From Aequorivita sublithincola DSM 14238 (lineage in GTDB: Bacteria > Bacteroidota > Bacteroidia > Flavobacteriales > Flavobacteriaceae): 64,000 nt of DNA. A program made the translations under genes and the position numbers. This document shows positions 53,747-62,511 of the stretch, piece after piece; the first letter of the stretch is position 1; each line of letters starts with the position of its first letter. The stretch lies in the NCBI RefSeq assembly GCF_000265385.1, contig NC_018013.1:1577001-1641000 (forward strand). The letters are read 5' to 3'. The notes beneath the pieces were generated by a model. The model searched no databases, was not told the DNA's origin, and saw nothing but the letters and a program-made list of their open reading frames with translations.

Positions 53747-55126
53747 TTATGTTTTTAATTTTATTATTAAAACATCTTTTGAACCTTTGTTTAAAGGGAT
53801 GTCTTTATCATTACTTTCACTGTTTCCGACAACTATAATTTTGTTGTCTGAAGTTTCAATTGCTTCCGAAGCATAATCTAGACTTGAACCACCTATGCTT
53901 TTCTGATCTTTAAGATTTCCATCTTTGTCTATCAAAAAGATCCACGCATCATTATAGCCATTATTGGTTAGCAGATCGTCATCATTGCTGCGACTGTGGC
54001 CTGAAAGAATATAATCCTCATTTTCACGCTGAACAATACTATGGGCAGTATCAAACTCTGAACCGCCATAAGATTTTTGCCAGATTTTGTTCCCGTTATC
54101 GTCAAACTTTATTATCCAAGCGTCGGCATTTCCACGGGGAGAGGTTACGTCTTGATCGGCGCTTCTGGAGTCACCAACCATAATGTAATTGCCGTCATTG
54201 GTTTTTATTGAAGCGTAGGAATTGTCTATTTCATTGCCACCATAAGACTTTGTCCAAACCAAATCGCCATTGGGTTTTAGTCTTACAGCCCAATAATCAT
54301 AGCTTCCTTTTGGATCTGTTTTATCGAAATCTACACTTTCTGAAGTACCTGTCATTAAAAAACCACCATCTGCAGTTTCCACGGCATCGTAGCTTCGATC
54401 GTTGTTGGAGCCTCCAAAATAGCGTCGCCATTGTTTGTTTCCGCTGGCATCTAGTTTGATTCCCCAAAACTCGCCAACACCGTGAAGTACACCTCTATTT
54501 TCTCCTTTATGAAGGTCATTTCCACCACCACCACTGGCTGAGACGTCAAAAAATCCAGTTACAAAATAACCGCCATCTGAGGTTTGAAAGGCTTTATAAG
54601 CCTGATCACTTCCTGAGAAGCCGAAATTTTCGTCCCACAGTATAGTTCCTGCACTATCTACTTTAAGAATCCAGTAATCCTGAAAACCTTCATTACCAGA
54701 AACATCACCATCACTACTTGTTGTGTAGCCGCTCATCAAATATCCGCCATCATTGGTTTTGGTAATGCGTGTGGCTTTTTCATCATCGCTTCCGCCGTAG
54801 GTTTTGCTCCAAATAATTTCGCCTTCTTTAGAAATTTTCAAAAGCCAATAATCACTATCGCTACCACTTCTTCCAACAATATCACCATCCGTGCTTCGCG
54901 TTGTTCCGAAAACCATATAGTTGCCATCTGTGGCTTCTACAACTGAAACTGCTTCGTCTATCCCGCTGCCACCGTAGGTTTTTATTAATTCAACTTCACC
55001 AAAAGCAGAAGATGGTGGTGGATCTTCAACTTCTGGAGCATCGTCCTTTCCGCATGAAATGCAAATAGTTAAAAACGATAATAAAATTAGAAAACGTAAA
55101 GAATTTCTGTCTTTAAGGATTAGCAT
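53747..55126 (-). CDS. Seven-repeat beta-propeller lipoprotein
   Basis: 459 aa. Lipobox C25 (TICISCGKDD). The sequence contains seven units starting with a GG(S/N)xxD motif: YGGSGIDEA, YGGSDDEKA, FGFSGSDQA, FGGSNNDRS, YGGNEIDNS, YGGSEFDTA, IGGSSLDYA. Each is followed by DGGY/DGNY, a glycine-rich turn, and DYWxxK or DAW. Seven such blades predict a seven-bladed propeller. Asp/Ser-rich loops (STDGDIVG, SSDGDVSG) might bind calcium. It is 16 nt upstream of the MbnP gene in the same operon; its role there is unknown. Confidence 0.85.
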   Translation of the reverse strand: MLILKDRNSLRFLILLSFLTICISCGKDDAPEVEDPPPSSAFGEVELIKTYGGSGIDEAVSVVEATDGNYMVFGTTRSTDGDIVGRSGSDSDYWLLKISKEGEIIWSKTYGGSDDEKATRITKTNDGGYLMSGYTTSSDGDVSGNEGFQDYWILKVDSAGTILWDENFGFSGSDQAYKAFQTSDGGYFVTGFFDVSASGGGGNDLHKGENRGVLHGVGEFWGIKLDASGNKQWRRYFGGSNNDRSYDAVETADGGFLMTGTSESVDFDKTDPKGSYDYWAVRLKPNGDLVWTKSYGGNEIDNSYASIKTNDGNYIMVGDSRSADQDVTSPRGNADAWIIKFDDNGNKIWQKSYGGSEFDTAHSIVQRENEDYILSGHSRSNDDDLLTNNGYNDAWIFLIDKDGNLKDQKSIGGSSLDYASEAIETSDNKIIVVGNSESNDKDIPLNKGSKDVLIIKLKT

Positions 55127-55150
55127 ATAGGGATATAAGTAGGTTCTTTT

Positions 55151-56566
55151 TTATTCAATCAATAAACGTTTTGTAGTAGTCGCATTAATTTTCAAAACAT
55201 ACATACCCGTTTGAAGATTGGAAACATTTATATTTTCAGAAAGGTTTTCAGAAAAATTAGCATCTATAACTTTTTGACCAAGAACGTTGAAAATTTCAAT
55301 ACTTGTTATAGGTTCTGTTTTGGAAGTAATTGTTACCACATCTTTTACAGGGTTTGGAGCTATAGAAAAACTTAGGTTGGTATTATCGTTTACGCTCAAC
55401 AACGGATCGCGAACAAGAAAAAGACCTCTGTCAATATCGCTAATAACGATGTTTCCGCTGGCAAAAAACGGATAAACGCTCCAAGCTCCATCAAAACGGG
55501 CGGAATTGCTGCTTGGATAGGTGTCAAAAAACTTGGTCTCAACCATATTTTTGTTTTCGATATCACTGATGTCCAAGATTCGCAAACCTGCACGGTAGCT
55601 AGAAAGATAAAAGTCATTACCTACAACATAACCGTTATGGTCTATTGCTGCAACAGCCGCTTCATATTCAAAATGAACCACCGGAGTGTCCAGATCGCTA
55701 ACATCAAAAATGATAGTTCTCGTGTTAAAACCGAAAGTAGACTCGTCCAATTCATCACCAATTATAAAATATTTTTTATCGTCTGTTAACCAGCCTTGGT
55801 GCGTGTAATCAACACTTCCGTAGAAACCGTTTGAAATTGGAATTGGATTACTTTTGTCTGTAACATCCACAATAGAAACTCTGTCTTCATTACTTCCAAA
55901 AAATATTTCACGTCCTTGGTAATCTGGGTCTGGACCGTCATAAATTACTGCTTGTGCATCGTGGCAATAGTTATCTCCAGTAAATTGTCCTTCAAAAATA
56001 GGATTTAGTGGATTCTGAATATTTATAAAAATTGGACCTCCACCATTGGTAGAAGACGCTCCAACTGCATAAGCATAGCCGGTTTCTTCATTGATAACAA
56101 TATTGTGGCAGTTTCCAAAACCTCCATAATGTGCATCTTCAGTAAAAGTTACGGGTGCGTTGTTCACATTGCGCAATCTAGTTAAATCAAAAACCTGCAT
56201 TCCATGACTGCTAGCTTCACTAACAATGAAGGCGTGATCTTTATAAACTTTAATATCTCTCCAGATACTATTTTGATTATTATGAGCTGGTAATTTACCA
56301 AGATAAATAGGGTTTACAGGATCAGAAATATCTACGAAAGCGGTACCATTATCGAGACCCATAATTGCGTATTCTGTTCCATCTTGCGGATCGGTCCAAC
56401 CCCAAGAATCATTTCCTGCTCCAGCATTCATTGTGCTTAGGCTTATTCTAGAAGAAAGGTCAAGACCATTACAAGGATATTGTCCGGCCATGCCGTTTTC
56501 ACAAGGGGTTTGCGCGATGGAAATGGCGCCAAATAATAAAATAGATAATTGTAGAAATACTTTCAT
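55151..56566 (-). CDS. Choice-of-anchor B protein with LVIVD-type repeats and T9SS sorting domain
   Basis: 471 aa. Signal peptide VFLQLSILLFGAISIAQ. Repeats of the LVIVD type (FVDISDPVNPIYLGKLPAH, IFDVSDLDTPVVHFEYE, ILDISDIENKNMVETKFFD) build a second propeller. The C-terminus (about 395-471, FSIAPNPVKDVVTITSKTE to TKRLLIE) is a type IX secretion sorting domain, so it is exported by T9SS to the surface. First gene of the MbnP/MbnH operon. Confidence 0.92.
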   Translation of the reverse strand: MKVFLQLSILLFGAISIAQTPCENGMAGQYPCNGLDLSSRISLSTMNAGAGNDSWGWTDPQDGTEYAIMGLDNGTAFVDISDPVNPIYLGKLPAHNNQNSIWRDIKVYKDHAFIVSEASSHGMQVFDLTRLRNVNNAPVTFTEDAHYGGFGNCHNIVINEETGYAYAVGASSTNGGGPIFINIQNPLNPIFEGQFTGDNYCHDAQAVIYDGPDPDYQGREIFFGSNEDRVSIVDVTDKSNPIPISNGFYGSVDYTHQGWLTDDKKYFIIGDELDESTFGFNTRTIIFDVSDLDTPVVHFEYEAAVAAIDHNGYVVGNDFYLSSYRAGLRILDISDIENKNMVETKFFDTYPSSNSARFDGAWSVYPFFASGNIVISDIDRGLFLVRDPLLSVNDNTNLSFSIAPNPVKDVVTITSKTEPITSIEIFNVLGQKVIDANFSENLSENINVSNLQTGMYVLKINATTTKRLLIE

Positions 56567-56737
56567 AAAAACGTTTTAGGGTTAAAAGGGGCGCTAAAAT
56601 AGCGATATATTTATTGTTATAACAAACGCAAAAGGTTAAATATTAGTATAGTGTTAACATGTTAATTGCCATATTCATATTTTAACGTCATAAAAACTAA
56701 TATTTAAAAGAGGCTTCACTTATTAATTTTGAAGGTG

Positions 56738-56745
56738 TATTTTTG
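56738..56745 (+). promoter_or_regulatory. Bacteroidetes -7 promoter element for thiL
   Basis: TATTTTTG matches TAnnTTTG 27 nt before the thiL ATG. Confidence 0.55.
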
Positions 56746-56771
56746 CCGAAGCATGCTAATAAACAATAAAA

Positions 56772-57830
56772 ATGTTCGAAAACAAAGACAACTCCAGTAC
56801 CAATATTGAAAATTTAGGCGAATTTGGACTTATTGACCATCTCACTAAAAATTTCAAAATAAAGCAAAAGTCAACGGTAAAAGGAATTGGTGATGATGCT
56901 GCGGTGATTTCTTGCAATTCAAAAAAGGAGATTGTTGTTTCTACAGATTTGCTTTTGGAAGGCGTGCATTTCGATTTAAGTTATATGCCTTTGAAGCATT
57001 TGGGTTATAAAGCTGTAGTTGTAAACTTATCTGATATTTACGCAATGAATGCCGAACCTACTCAAATTACGGTGAGTATTGCGGTTTCTAATAGATTTCC
57101 GGTGGAAGCTTTGGAAGAACTTTATGCAGGAATCGAAACTGCTGCGAAACAATACAATGTAGATGTTGTGGGTGGCGACACTACTTCTTCAACCACAGGT
57201 TTGCTGATTAGTATAACAGCTTTAGGCACTGTGAATAAAGGCGAAGCAATTTACAGAAGCGGAGCAAAAGCGAACGATTTATTGGTTGTAACCGGCGATC
57301 TTGGCGCGGCATATATGGGACTTCAGATTTTGGAGCGCGAAAAAGAAGTTTATAAAGTAAATCCAAACAGTCAGCCAGATTTAGAACCTTATTCCTATTT
57401 AGTAGAACGACAGCTGAAACCTGAAGCGCGAAAAGATATCTCAATCTTGTTGAAGGAAATAGATGTGACACCTACTGCTATGATTGACATTAGCGACGGT
57501 CTTTCTTCTGAAATTTTACATATCTGTAAAAGCTCCAAAGTAGGTTGTAATTTATTTGAAGATAAAATTCCATTGGATCCTCAGGTAATTTCTACTTGCG
57601 AAGAATTCAATTTAGACAGTACAACCATTGCTTTGAGTGGTGGCGAGGATTATGAATTGCTTTTCACCGTAAGTATGGAAGATTTTCCAAAAATAAAGGC
57701 GAATCCACATTTATCAGTTATTGGTCATATAACTGAAGAAAAAGAAGGCGTACATTTAATAAGCCGTGCGGGAACAAAAATACCTTTGATTGCACGAGGT
57801 TGGAATCCACTGAAAAAGAGTGAAGATTAA
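56772..57830 (+). CDS. thiL: Thiamine-monophosphate kinase
   Basis: 352 aa. PurM-like fold with Mg/ATP motifs GIGDDAAVI, STDLLLEGVHFDL, VGGDTTSST, VTGDLGAAYMG, MIDISDGLSSE and LSGGEDYELLF. It phosphorylates thiamine monophosphate to the active cofactor. Its stop codon overlaps the stop of the convergent alpha/beta hydrolase gene, so there is no terminator between them. Confidence 0.96.
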   Translation: MFENKDNSSTNIENLGEFGLIDHLTKNFKIKQKSTVKGIGDDAAVISCNSKKEIVVSTDLLLEGVHFDLSYMPLKHLGYKAVVVNLSDIYAMNAEPTQITVSIAVSNRFPVEALEELYAGIETAAKQYNVDVVGGDTTSSTTGLLISITALGTVNKGEAIYRSGAKANDLLVVTGDLGAAYMGLQILEREKEVYKVNPNSQPDLEPYSYLVERQLKPEARKDISILLKEIDVTPTAMIDISDGLSSEILHICKSSKVGCNLFEDKIPLDPQVISTCEEFNLDSTTIALSGGEDYELLFTVSMEDFPKIKANPHLSVIGHITEEKEGVHLISRAGTKIPLIARGWNPLKKSED

Positions 57831-58600
57831 TTTAGAATTTTATTCAACACTACTTTTAGCTCACTGAGGTTTTCAATAACAGCCATATGCCCGCTGTTGA
57901 AAGTAATGAGTGTCGTATTTGTGTTTTCAGTAATTTCTTTTGAAGCTGCATAAGGAACAATAGTGTCGTGTAGTCCAGCAATTAAAAACTTTCCTTTTTT
58001 GAAGTTTTTTAAGACTTGTTTTCTGTCCTGTCGGTCCTTCATTCCTTTAATATTGGCTTGAATACCTGCAACTGGAAATGTATTTGCTTCAGCTTTTAGT
58101 TTCTCAATTTCAGATGTATTTTGCTGTTTGCTTTCTTCAGTAAATAAATTGCTAATAGCCATACTAATAAAGGCTTCTGGAACACTATCTAAAATTTTTA
58201 CAGAACGTTCTCTGATTGCTTTTTTCTCGGCATCGTCATTTTCTGTTGTGGAATTTAGAAGAATAATTTTTTCTATTTTCTCGAGAAACATTTCGGCGAA
58301 AGCCAGCGTAACGTAACCACCCATTGAATGGCCAATGAAAGTTGCTGTGGAAATTTGCAAATGTTGCAATATTTCGTTTACAACTTCAGCCATTAATTCC
58401 ATGGTGTGGATTTCAGCAAGAACTCCGCTTTTTCCGTGACCGGGGAAGTCAATTGTAATTACGAAATTGTTTTTTGATAACTGAGGAATCAAGGGTTTCC
58501 ACATTGTGGAACTTTCCAAAAAACCGTGAAGCAATATTATTGCTGGACCGCTTCCGAAGGTTTCGTAATGGATTGGAGTATTTTTGTAGTGAAATATCAT
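57827..58600 (-). CDS. Alpha/beta hydrolase
   Basis: 257 aa. Oxyanion region LLHGFLESSTMW, nucleophile S92 in GHSMGGYV, acid/base LIAGLHDTIVPY and His in NSGHMAVIE. It resembles MenH or esterase-type hydrolases, but the substrate is unknown. It follows the M24 peptidase gene, with a terminator in between. Confidence 0.93.
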   Translation of the reverse strand: MIFHYKNTPIHYETFGSGPAIILLHGFLESSTMWKPLIPQLSKNNFVITIDFPGHGKSGVLAEIHTMELMAEVVNEILQHLQISTATFIGHSMGGYVTLAFAEMFLEKIEKIILLNSTTENDDAEKKAIRERSVKILDSVPEAFISMAISNLFTEESKQQNTSEIEKLKAEANTFPVAGIQANIKGMKDRQDRKQVLKNFKKGKFLIAGLHDTIVPYAASKEITENTNTTLITFNSGHMAVIENLSELKVVLNKILN

Positions 58601-58606
58601 AATTTG

Positions 58607-58675
58607 AAAAGACCTAACAGGAGATTGCTTCTCTCGATAGCTATCGGGATCGCAATGACGCCTGTTAGGTCTAAA
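58607..58675 (-). terminator. Terminator of the M24 peptidase gene with the 38-bp element in its loop
   Basis: Perfect 12-bp arms AGACCTAACAGG (58610-58621) and CCTGTTAGGTCT (58661-58672). On the minus strand the stem is followed by TTTT. The 39-nt loop is the dispersed element copy 2. Confidence 0.75.
58622..58659. repeat. Dispersed palindromic element, copy 2
   Basis: 38 bp starting AGATTGCTTCTCTCGATAGC with core CGATAGCTATCG; close to copy 1 at 42378-42415. Confidence 0.8.
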
Positions 58676-58699
58676 AGTCTTTTTTCTTTATTCTTTCTT

Positions 58700-59992
58700 C
58701 TATTTATTCATCAACTCCTCAATCTCTTCTGCTTCAATAGGAATATTGCGCATCAAGTTGAAAGGTTCTCCTTTTTTCTGTATCACTACATCGTCTTCCA
58801 AACGCACTCCAAAACCTTCTGCTGGAATATAGATTCCTGGTTCCACAGTGAAAACCATATCTTCAGTCATCTTTTCCCATAGAATTCCGTAGTCGTGTGT
58901 GTCAAGCCCCATATGATGGCTGGTGCCGTGCATAAAATATTTTTTGTAGGCTGGCCAATTTGGGTCTTCGTTTTTCACATCTGCTTTATCAAGTAATTTT
59001 AGGCCAAGCAGTTCTTTGGTCATCAGTTTACCAACTTCTTCGTGATATTCTTTCCAATAATTTCCTGGAACGAGCATTTTTGTAGCATCATCTTTCACAC
59101 GTTTTACGGCGTCGTAAACTTCGCGCTGACGCTTGCTGAATTTTCCACCTACTGGAATGGTTCTGGTCATATCGCTGGAATAGTTTGCGTATTCTGCACC
59201 AACATCCAAAAGAATTAAATCTCCCTTTTTACACTGTTGGTTATTTACAACATAGTGAAGCACGTTTGCATTGTTGCCACTACCAACAATAGGTGTATAG
59301 GCAAAACCGCGAGAACGGTTTCTTAGGAACTCGTGCATAAATTCGGCTTCAATCTCGTATTCCCAAACTCCGGGTTTTACGAAATTTAGGATTCTTTTAA
59401 AACCTTTTTCGGTAATGTTACAGGCGGTTTGAATTAAATCAATTTCAATTTTATCTTTCACAGAACGCAAACGTTGCAAGATTGGATTGCTACGTTCCCA
59501 ACTATGTGCTGGAAATTTATCTTTGGTAGTTTTTATGAAGCGATCCTCGCGGGTTTCGGTTTCTACACTTTGGCGGTAATGCTCGTTGGTGTTGAAATAA
59601 ACGCGCTCGGCCTGAGTCATTACTTCAAAGAAAATTTTGTCGAACTCCTTTAACCAGAAAACGGATTTAATTCCGCTTACCTCGGTAGCCTTTTCTTTGG
59701 TGAGTTTTTCACCTTCCCAAACAGCAATATGATCGTTGGTTTCGCGTACAAAAAGCATTTCGCAATGTTCTTTATTTGGCGCATCTGGAAAAAGCACAAG
59801 GATGGTTTCTTCTTGATCTGCACCTGTTAAATAAAATATATCACGCGCCTGCTGAAAGGGCATCGTACTATCTGCGCTTATTGGGTAAATATCGTTACTG
59901 TTAAAAACTGCGACACTCTTCGGCTTCATTTTGGCCATAAAGTTTTTGCGGTTTTTTGTAAATAGTTTGCTTGGTATTTGATCGTACTTCAT
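58700..59992 (-). CDS. pepP: M24-family aminopeptidase P (Xaa-Pro aminopeptidase)
   Basis: 430 aa. N-terminal creatinase-type domain (about 1-170), then the pita-bread domain with two-metal ligands: LLDVGAEYANYSSDMTRTIP (two Asp), FMHGTSHHMGLDTHD (His), FTVEPGIYIPA (Glu) and VRLEDDVVI (Glu). It removes N-terminal residues before proline in the cytoplasm. Monocistronic, with its own terminator. Confidence 0.95.
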   Translation of the reverse strand: MKYDQIPSKLFTKNRKNFMAKMKPKSVAVFNSNDIYPISADSTMPFQQARDIFYLTGADQEETILVLFPDAPNKEHCEMLFVRETNDHIAVWEGEKLTKEKATEVSGIKSVFWLKEFDKIFFEVMTQAERVYFNTNEHYRQSVETETREDRFIKTTKDKFPAHSWERSNPILQRLRSVKDKIEIDLIQTACNITEKGFKRILNFVKPGVWEYEIEAEFMHEFLRNRSRGFAYTPIVGSGNNANVLHYVVNNQQCKKGDLILLDVGAEYANYSSDMTRTIPVGGKFSKRQREVYDAVKRVKDDATKMLVPGNYWKEYHEEVGKLMTKELLGLKLLDKADVKNEDPNWPAYKKYFMHGTSHHMGLDTHDYGILWEKMTEDMVFTVEPGIYIPAEGFGVRLEDDVVIQKKGEPFNLMRNIPIEAEEIEELMNK

Positions 59993-60092
59993 AATGTAGT
60001 TTTCTGAATTTATTCAAAATTAATTATTTCAAAGTAATATATGACTGGGAAAGGGTTAAAAGTGTATTAAATACAAGGAATATAAAGGAGTC

Positions 60093-60473
60093 TTATTCCA
60101 CTTTATAAATAGTTTGCGGAGCAACAAAGTCTATTCCGTCTATGTTAGCTTCGTAGGTGTAATTGTTTTCTTCGGTTGCAATAATTTTCACTTTTAGCAC
60201 TTTATCTTTATAAAACGCTATGCCGTCAGGAGAGCCTGCAATCATCTGTAAGGTGTATTCACAGGGGTTTGTCCAGACTACTTTAAATTTAGATTCTTCA
60301 TCAGTGCCTTCTACTTTTTCAACTTGTATGGAATCATTTCGGGTGATGGTGCAAGCAAAGTTGAGCGCAGTATCACTCATTTTGAAGGTTCCATTTTTAA
60401 ATTTTTCACAATCGTTTTGAGCAGAAACGGTATAAAACGAAGTCAGCAAGATGAAAAGCAGCAGGTGTTTCAT
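60093..60473 (-). CDS. Small secreted protein of unknown family
   Basis: 126 aa from the ATG at 60473, which gives signal peptide KHLLLFILLTSFYTVSAQ; a start 18 nt upstream is less suitable. Mature residues NDCEKFKNGTFKMSD, NFACTITRNDSIQVEK and NPCEYTLQMIAGS contain three cysteines. Beta-rich; the FKNGTFKM and NDSIQ patterns resemble DNA-processing-unrelated secreted proteins common in Flavobacteriia, but I cannot name the family. Confidence 0.75.
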   Translation of the reverse strand: MKHLLLFILLTSFYTVSAQNDCEKFKNGTFKMSDTALNFACTITRNDSIQVEKVEGTDEESKFKVVWTNPCEYTLQMIAGSPDGIAFYKDKVLKVKIIATEENNYTYEANIDGIDFVAPQTIYKVE

Positions 60474-60521
60474 AAATTGTATTTTTAACAAGTGATTTTT
60501 GACTATAATGAAAGTCAGTTT

Positions 60522-61112
60522 TTATTTCTCTAAGATTCCTTTTTTAACGCTGTCTTCAATAAGTGTTTCGGCATAATTCCATAACTCTGTTGAACCATTT
60601 TTAATTACTTTTTTCTTCGCGTAAACAGTTTGATATTTCACTCCAAATTCCTTCCAAGTTCCTCCGTCATTTGAAGTATTTTGTAATAGGGGTTCAAGCC
60701 TGTCCATTGATTTTGCAAACTTTGCTTCATTGGAATTACCTGTTTCAAATTCAGTCCAAATTTGCATAAATTTCTCCGCTTGTTTTTCGGGAAGCATTCC
60801 AAAAATACGTTCCGCACCTTTCTTTTCTTCTGCAGTGTTTTCGTGACTTTTATTTTGGGCGTATAATAAAGTATCGCCGGCGTCAATTTCTACAATATCC
60901 TGGATTAAGACCATTTTTATGACCTTTAATAAATCAATTTCCCTGTCTGAATGTTCACTTAAAACAATCGCCATCATTGCTAAATGCCAACTATGTTCCG
61001 CATCGTTTTCGCGCCTGTCCCTATTGAATAATTTAGTCTGTCTTTGAATGTATTTTATTTTGTCTATTTCTTTTATAAAATCAATTTGCTTTAATAAATC
61101 TTGAGGTATCAT
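60522..61112 (-). CDS. HD-domain protein (YfbR/HDDC2-like) with His-to-Gln change in the HD motif
   Basis: 196 aa. Conserved first His H40 in NDAEHSWHLAMMA and final Asp D137 in FAKSMDRLEPL. The HD motif itself reads VLIQDIVEIDAGD: Q71-D72 instead of His-Asp, by the codon CAG. In YfbR-type 5-prime-nucleotidases, His at this place binds the metal. Activity may be lost or changed. Otherwise typical of HD_3-family phosphohydrolases acting on nucleotides. Confidence 0.88.
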   Translation of the reverse strand: MIPQDLLKQIDFIKEIDKIKYIQRQTKLFNRDRRENDAEHSWHLAMMAIVLSEHSDREIDLLKVIKMVLIQDIVEIDAGDTLLYAQNKSHENTAEEKKGAERIFGMLPEKQAEKFMQIWTEFETGNSNEAKFAKSMDRLEPLLQNTSNDGGTWKEFGVKYQTVYAKKKVIKNGSTELWNYAETLIEDSVKKGILEK

Positions 61113-61203
61113 TTCGAAATGGAATTTTTTATATTGTTTTCTTTGTCTCAGCAGATACAGCTACTATTAATAAAAACTAGCTTTGGAAAGTTCACAGAAG
61201 TCG

Positions 61204-62049
61204 TTATAGTTTGATTATTTGTTGAATTTCTTTTCTGTTGTCTTTAAACAAAAATTCAACGAAATAAATACCACTAGTGAGCATTTTTAAATTTAAAGAA
61301 TTATCAGAATGTTGACTATTTTGTTTTTCCCCGTTTAAATCATAAATATTTATTTCCGAAATCAGCTCCGGATTATCTATTTCATAATAAAGAAAATCAT
61401 TCGTGGGATTGGGGAATATTTTTATGTTCGTTTCATAATTCTGCGAAGTACTTAAAACAATTCGATCTCCAAAAGTTTGCCAATAAACGGGTATTATATC
61501 TCCGTTATCATTCATATATGCAGAGGCGGGATTAAAACTACCATCATAATTTGAGGTAAATGTGGCTTCATTTATTTCACTTAAAATTACACGATATAAG
61601 TTACTCGGACTTCCAGTATCCCACCAACCACCGGGGTTAATACTTGTAAAAACACTTCCATTTCTGCACACATCATTAAAAAGTGAATTATCCCAAGTTG
61701 CAGTTACTGGCCAGTTGTCTGTAACAATATCAATTACAGGAATATTGAAATTGTTGGGACAAGCTTTTTTGTAGATCTGTTTTTTAGTATAAAATGTAGG
61801 CGGATCTGAATTTTCTCTTTTAAACCATTCATCAGAAATCCGAACATCAAGACCTGTAGTATAAGGTGTATTTATGATATTTATTTCTCCAAATGAACTG
61901 TCTATGCCAAAAGTTGCGGCATCATCATATCCAATGATTATGGAGTCTTTATTTCCGGCTGAATCTTAAAAAAATATTTCGAAGCTAAATTCTTGGGCCG
62001 TTAAAAATCCGTAATTGACTAAAACTAATAAGAAAAGTAGATTTTTCAT
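61204..62049 (-). pseudogene. T9SS-sorted secreted protein gene interrupted by one in-frame TAA
   Basis: The frame starts at the ATG at 62049 with a signal peptide (NLLFLLVLVNYGFLTAQ), hits TAA at 61966-61968 (codon 28, context FEIFF-stop-DSAGNKD), and then stays open to 61204. GAA to TAA would explain it. The rest has GWWDTGSPSNLYRVI and a C-terminal T9SS sorting domain (IKIFPNPTNDFLYYEIDN, GIYFVEFLF). The break removes all but the signal peptide unless translation restarts at a GTG near 61671, which would lack a signal. Confidence 0.88.
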
Positions 62050-62511
62050 AGGTAGTAATTTTAATACGTGGCAAAGGTTTGTGAATGATTAGTTTCTTGG
62101 TTAAGCAACTAATTTAGCAAATAAAAACCGAATAGAAAATCCGCGAGTTTTGATAGCTATCAGAACTCATAAGTAGGATTGCATTGGCAATTCATTTTAT
62201 AAGGTGATGCCCAAGTTTCTGTGCTAAAAAATTAAAGAACCAATACTGAAATATTGGTGATGTTTTTTGCTTGTTGAGCCGGAAATAAATAGACGTAAAA
62301 GATTTATTCTATTTCAGCAATGCCAGGATAGCTATGGGTAAAATATTTGAAGAAAATGCTTGGTTTTTACCTCAGTTGTTTGTTATGTGCTGGGCTTTTG
62401 CGCACTTATTCTAAGATCAGACTTAATCTATATTTAATATTTTTTCTCAAAAAGTTTATTGATTGAGAATATTCAATATTCGTATAATATTTATTCAATA
62501 ATTATCAGAAA
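62050..62511. other. Intergenic region with two inverted repeats
   Basis: About 460 nt. GAGTTTTGATAGCTATCAGA-ACTC at 62145-62168 is an imperfect palindrome related in core to the 38-bp element; ACCAATACTGAAATATTGGT at 62239-62258 is a hairpin followed by GATGTTTTTT. No gene was seen. Confidence 0.5.
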
